Part shown: in pieces, positions 6,273 through 7,732 of the stretch | Position numbering within the stretch: position 1 is the first letter of the stretch | How the letters are laid out: the number at the start of each line of letters is the position of its first letter | Origin: Proteobacteria bacterium HN_bin10 | Lineage (GTDB): Bacteria > Pseudomonadota > Alphaproteobacteria > Caulobacterales > Aquidulcibacteraceae | DNA length: 7,732 nt | Assembly: GCA_002083515.1 (NCBI GenBank) | Contig: LWDN01000079.1 | Coordinates: 1 to 7,732, forward strand | Direction: 5' to 3' | Program-made: the position numbers and the translations under genes | The notes under the pieces: model-generated | What the model was told of the DNA's origin: nothing | Seen by the model: the letters and a program-made list of their open reading frames with translations, nothing else | Database searches by the model: none

Positions 6273-6541
6273 TCGAGTGGTCGCCACGTGCTCGCCAGAA
6301 CCTCGAAAGCATCATCGCGCGTATTTCGATTGACAGCCCCAGAGGCGCAAAAAGGATCGCGGATCGGATCACAAAGCGCGTTGAGGATCTGAAGCAATTC
6401 CCCGAACAAGGCGTCGCACGGCCGGGTCGGATATATCGCTTGGATGTCGCGCATACGCCTTACTTCGTGGTGTACCGTGTGTCCGAGAAGGGCGTCACGA
6501 TCCTCTCGGTGCTCCATGGTCGCCGCAACCGCCGTTCCTAG
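6266..6541 (+). CDS. Toxin of the ParE/RelE superfamily
   Basis: The 91-residue basic protein opens with VIEWSPRARQNLESI, the first strand and helix of ParE-type toxins. A second helix covers about 26-45. R52-P-G-R55 is followed by the strand YFVVYRV (66-72) and the final strand ILSVLHGRRNR (79-89), the characteristic core ending of the superfamily. ParE members poison DNA gyrase while RelE members cut mRNA on the ribosome. The overall motif set points to ParE, but the target cannot be proved from sequence. The GTG start at 6266 lies inside the antitoxin gene, whose TAA is at 6270-6272, so translation should be coupled. The reading frame is intact, so the pair is probably functional. The TAG stop at 6539-6541 overlaps the stop of the convergent DUF486 gene. 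Confidence 0.9.
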   Translation: MVIEWSPRARQNLESIIARISIDSPRGAKRIADRITKRVEDLKQFPEQGVARPGRIYRLDVAHTPYFVVYRVSEKGVTILSVLHGRRNRRS

Positions 6542-6900
6542 CCCGGTTTGCCCAAAAACACGAACGCGGCGCCGGCGGCGATGAGGCCGAAGCCGACCAA
6601 ATGGTTCCAGCCCAGCGGCTCGCGCAGAAACAGCCACGAGAAGCCGACGAACACGCAGAGCGTGATCACTTCCTGCATGGTTTTCAGTTCGGCGGTCGAA
6701 TAGACGGCCGAGCCGATGCGGTTGGCGGGCACGGCCAGGCAATATTCGACGAAGGCGATGCCCCAGGAAACGACGATCGCGATCAGCAGCGGCGTCGATT
6801 TGAATTTCAAGTGCCCGTACCAAGCCAAGGTCATGAACACGTTCGAGGCCACGAGCATCAGGATCGGCGCGATCTGGGGCGAGGTGAGGAAGGACGGCAT
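6538..6900 (-). CDS. DUF486 small membrane protein (DMT-like)
   Basis: The 120-residue protein has four hydrophobic spans (about 10-28, 37-57, 75-93, 99-117), like a small multidrug-resistance or half-DMT protein. The segments PANRIGS (58-64) and LKTMQEVITLCVFVGFS (72-88) fit the DUF486 family as I know it. Transported substrate is unknown. AGGAG at 6910-6906 lies five bases before the ATG at 6900 and decides the start; an in-frame GTG at 6924 would begin inside the large inverted repeat and is unlikely. The gene converges with the toxin gene, and the two share the palindromic CTAG (6538-6541) as both stop codons, leaving no room for a terminator between them. Confidence 0.88.
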   Translation of the reverse strand: MPSFLTSPQIAPILMLVASNVFMTLAWYGHLKFKSTPLLIAIVVSWGIAFVEYCLAVPANRIGSAVYSTAELKTMQEVITLCVFVGFSWLFLREPLGWNHLVGFGLIAAGAAFVFLGKPG

Positions 6901-6916
6901 TTGGGCTCCTATGACC

Positions 6917-6985
6917 GGTGACACACACGCAATGCGCTGACCGCGCTATGTCAAGCGACATGTCGCGCGATGCGTGTGTGTCACC
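6917..6985. repeat. Large nested inverted repeat (15-bp perfect arms)
   Basis: The left arm GGTGACACACACGCA (6917-6931) is the exact reverse complement of the right arm TGCGTGTGTGTCACC (6971-6985). After two unpaired positions the stem continues with GCGC (6934-6937) against GCGC (6965-6968). Inside the loop lies a second dyad, ATGTC-AAGC-GACAT (6948-6961), overlapping the 8-bp palindrome GACATGTC (6957-6964). There is no T-run on either side, so it is not a typical intrinsic terminator. It sits between the queD-like stop (7004) and the DUF486 Shine-Dalgarno sequence, so minus-strand transcripts of the DUF486 gene might carry it. It could be a REP/REPIN-type extragenic element, a regulator site or an mRNA leader structure. 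Confidence 0.85.
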
Positions 6986-7002
6986 CCCGCTGTCACCCCC
7001 GC
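6979..7002. repeat. Perfect tandem 12-bp direct repeat
   Basis: TGTCACCCCCGC occurs twice without any gap, at 6979-6990 and 6991-7002. The first copy overlaps the end of the right arm of the large inverted repeat, so the two structures form one compound element. It ends just before the stop codon of the QueD-like gene (7004-7006). Confidence 0.9.
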
Positions 7003-7003
7003 G

Positions 7004-7525
7004 TCAAAAATCGTTGATGCTCATATCGGCGCGCCAGGGCCAGGCGTTTGCGCGCAAGCCGCAAGAGCCGGGATCGAATACGTCGCGCGAGACGATCACG
7101 GTGTTGGTGGGCGTTTCCTCAATGCGCACTTCGCGGATGCTGAAGGGCAAGTTATCATTGGCGATGAAGGCGCTGAGCTTCAGGAAAAAGCACGCCGCCA
7201 ACGCTTCCGTGGTCGGATCGCCCTGGAAGGTCATGATCTGTTTCAGCAGCGCCGGCTCGTGCTCGCGGAAATAGCCGATCAGCGGATCGCCTTCGCCCAG
7301 ATGCAAAGCGTGATCGACGTGCTCGTCGATCCAGCGATGCCAGCGCAGCTTCACCTGCTCGAATGGCGCGGCCGAGTTGGCGTCGGAAAATCTGAACGTC
7401 GCCAGCGGATCGAGCCGTACGGTGACGAACTCATTGTGCCCGTGCGGGATCGCGCATTTCGGGCTCTTCGTCGCCAGCAAGCGATGCGCCATCGCGTAGC
7501 GGCGGGTGAATTCCAGCGCAGCCAT
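7004..7525 (-). CDS. queD: 6-carboxy-5,6,7,8-tetrahydropterin synthase family (QueD-like)
   Basis: The 173-residue protein has the T-fold synthase signature. The zinc ligands are H14, H28 and H30 (AHRL and IPHGHN). C24 is at the position of the catalytic cysteine that separates QueD from PTPS. D71-H72 match the catalytic Asp-His pair, and T106-E107 and E136-E137 lie where the substrate-binding glutamates are expected. QueD converts 7,8-dihydroneopterin triphosphate to 6-carboxytetrahydropterin, an early step to preQ0 and queuosine. The sequence around the HxH (HNEFVTV) and the C-terminal extension after about residue 145 are somewhat divergent, so a related T-fold activity is not excluded. 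GAGGA eight bases upstream supports the ATG at 7525 rather than upstream in-frame codons. No other queuosine gene is in view. Confidence 0.85.
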   Translation of the reverse strand: MAALEFTRRYAMAHRLLATKSPKCAIPHGHNEFVTVRLDPLATFRFSDANSAAPFEQVKLRWHRWIDEHVDHALHLGEGDPLIGYFREHEPALLKQIMTFQGDPTTEALAACFFLKLSAFIANDNLPFSIREVRIEETPTNTVIVSRDVFDPGSCGLRANAWPWRADMSINDF

Positions 7526-7527
7526 CG

Positions 7528-7558
7528 GTCTGTCCTCAGGCACTCCCGCAGAACAGAC
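7528..7558 (-). promoter_or_regulatory. Inverted repeat enclosing the ribosome binding site of the QueD-like gene
   Basis: GTCTGT (7528-7533) and ACAGAC (7553-7558) are perfect inverted repeats separated by 19 bases. The Shine-Dalgarno sequence GAGGA (7537-7533) lies at the edge of the loop and is itself part of the small palindrome CCTGAGG. In the mRNA this could fold over the ribosome binding site. It does not match a preQ1 riboswitch that I can recognise, and the stem is only 6 bp. Confidence 0.3.
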
Positions 7559-7559
7559 G

Positions 7560-7590
7560 GGCGCCCGCGCGCTCTTTAGATGCGGGCGCC
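7560..7590 (-). terminator. GC-rich terminator-like hairpin after the glycine-zipper gene
   Basis: GGCGCCCGC (7560-7568) and GCGGGCGCC (7582-7590) form a perfect 9-bp stem with a 13-base loop. It begins 11 bases beyond the stop codon of the glycine-zipper gene (7602). On the minus strand the stem is followed by a T-containing stretch (GTCTGTTCT) rather than a clean T-run, as is common in GC-rich alphaproteobacteria. It would separate that gene from the QueD-like gene. Confidence 0.55.
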
Positions 7591-7601
7591 TCTCGGCGCA
7601 A

Positions 7602-7732
7602 TCATTCGTCGTTCCACACCGGCTCGCCGAGATTGACTTGATCGGGCGAGGTGAGGCCGCCGACCGCCGCGCCGATGATGGCGCCGGGGACGACGCCAAC
7701 GCCGCCGGCGACAACGCCGGCGCCCGCGCCGA
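7602..7732 (-). CDS. C-terminal part of a glycine-zipper protein (5' end outside window)
   Basis: The minus-strand frame is open from the right edge to a TGA at 7604-7602 and gives 42 residues plus a partial codon. It consists of Gly/Ala/Val repeats (GAGAGVVAGGVGVVPGAIIG and onwards) and then a polar tail ending LGEPVWNDE. Regular small-residue spacing of this kind marks glycine-zipper segments, found in outer-membrane or envelope lipoproteins and in secreted proteins with DUF1236-like C-termini. A terminator-like hairpin follows the stop, which supports a real gene end. The N-terminal part, including any signal peptide, is not in the window, so function is open. Confidence 0.72.
   Translation of the reverse strand, partial: GAGAGVVAGGVGVVPGAIIGAAVGGLTSPDQVNLGEPVWNDE

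Noticed and set aside
6134..6961. Minus-strand open frame of 275 codons across the toxin-antitoxin and DUF486 region
   Set aside because: It is antisense to two well-supported genes and out of frame with the third; its composition is Arg-rich shadow coding.
6917..6985. Large inverted repeat as an intrinsic terminator for the QueD-like gene
   Set aside because: No T-run follows the stem on the minus strand, the loop is long (27 bases beyond the inner stem), and the DUF486 Shine-Dalgarno sequence follows almost at once.
6917..6985. Integron attC site or dif-like recombination site
   Set aside because: The arms lack the GTTRRRY/RYYYAAC core sequences, and there is no integrase or cassette arrangement nearby.

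Overview
The window looks like chromosomal DNA from a GC-rich alphaproteobacterium. I lean towards the Caulobacterales/Hyphomonadaceae side, but this is inferred from base composition, codon use and gene families, not from a marker gene. It holds eleven reasonably complete protein genes plus a gene fragment at each edge. I saw no rRNA, tRNA, CRISPR array, transposase or phage gene.

Left part (1-2566). A possible C-terminal gene fragment on the + strand (2-127) is followed by about 280 non-coding bases with two small hairpins. Then comes a tight three-gene minus-strand operon, read from 2518 down to 409: a multi-pass membrane protein with a DERD motif, a small XRE-type DNA-binding protein, and a membrane-anchored serine hydrolase of the beta-lactamase/LACTB-like class. 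Both junctions are ATGA stop/start overlaps. In front of the operon a sigma70-like promoter carries a perfect GACAT-A-ATGTC dyad between -35 and -10, plus two AGCGGACAT direct repeats exactly 21 bp apart. The likely picture is an autoregulated membrane protein/repressor pair that has taken on an envelope hydrolase.

Middle part (2716-5993). A GNAT acetyltransferase (minus) diverges from an ACAD10/11-type acyl-CoA dehydrogenase (plus). Nine bases after the dehydrogenase comes an unusual protein with a complete N-terminal cupin motif and three C-terminal membrane spans. A GTGA overlap then leads to a small four-span DUF4345-like membrane protein. These three plus-strand genes probably form one transcription unit.

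Right part (5985-7732). A ParD-like/ParE-like toxin-antitoxin pair has its own promoter, placed so that the mRNA would be leaderless or nearly so. The toxin gene converges with a DUF486 small membrane protein, and the two genes share one CTAG for both stop codons. Upstream of the DUF486 gene lies a striking 69-bp nested dyad (perfect 15-bp arms) fused to a perfect tandem 12-bp repeat. Beyond it are a QueD-type 6-carboxytetrahydropterin synthase (queuosine/7-deazaguanine pathway), a GC-rich terminator-like hairpin, and the C-terminal end of a glycine-zipper protein that runs off the right edge.

The most interesting items are the membrane protein-XRE-serine hydrolase operon with its nested operator, the cupin-membrane fusion in an acyl-CoA dehydrogenase operon, and the nested dyad with tandem repeat at 6917-7002.
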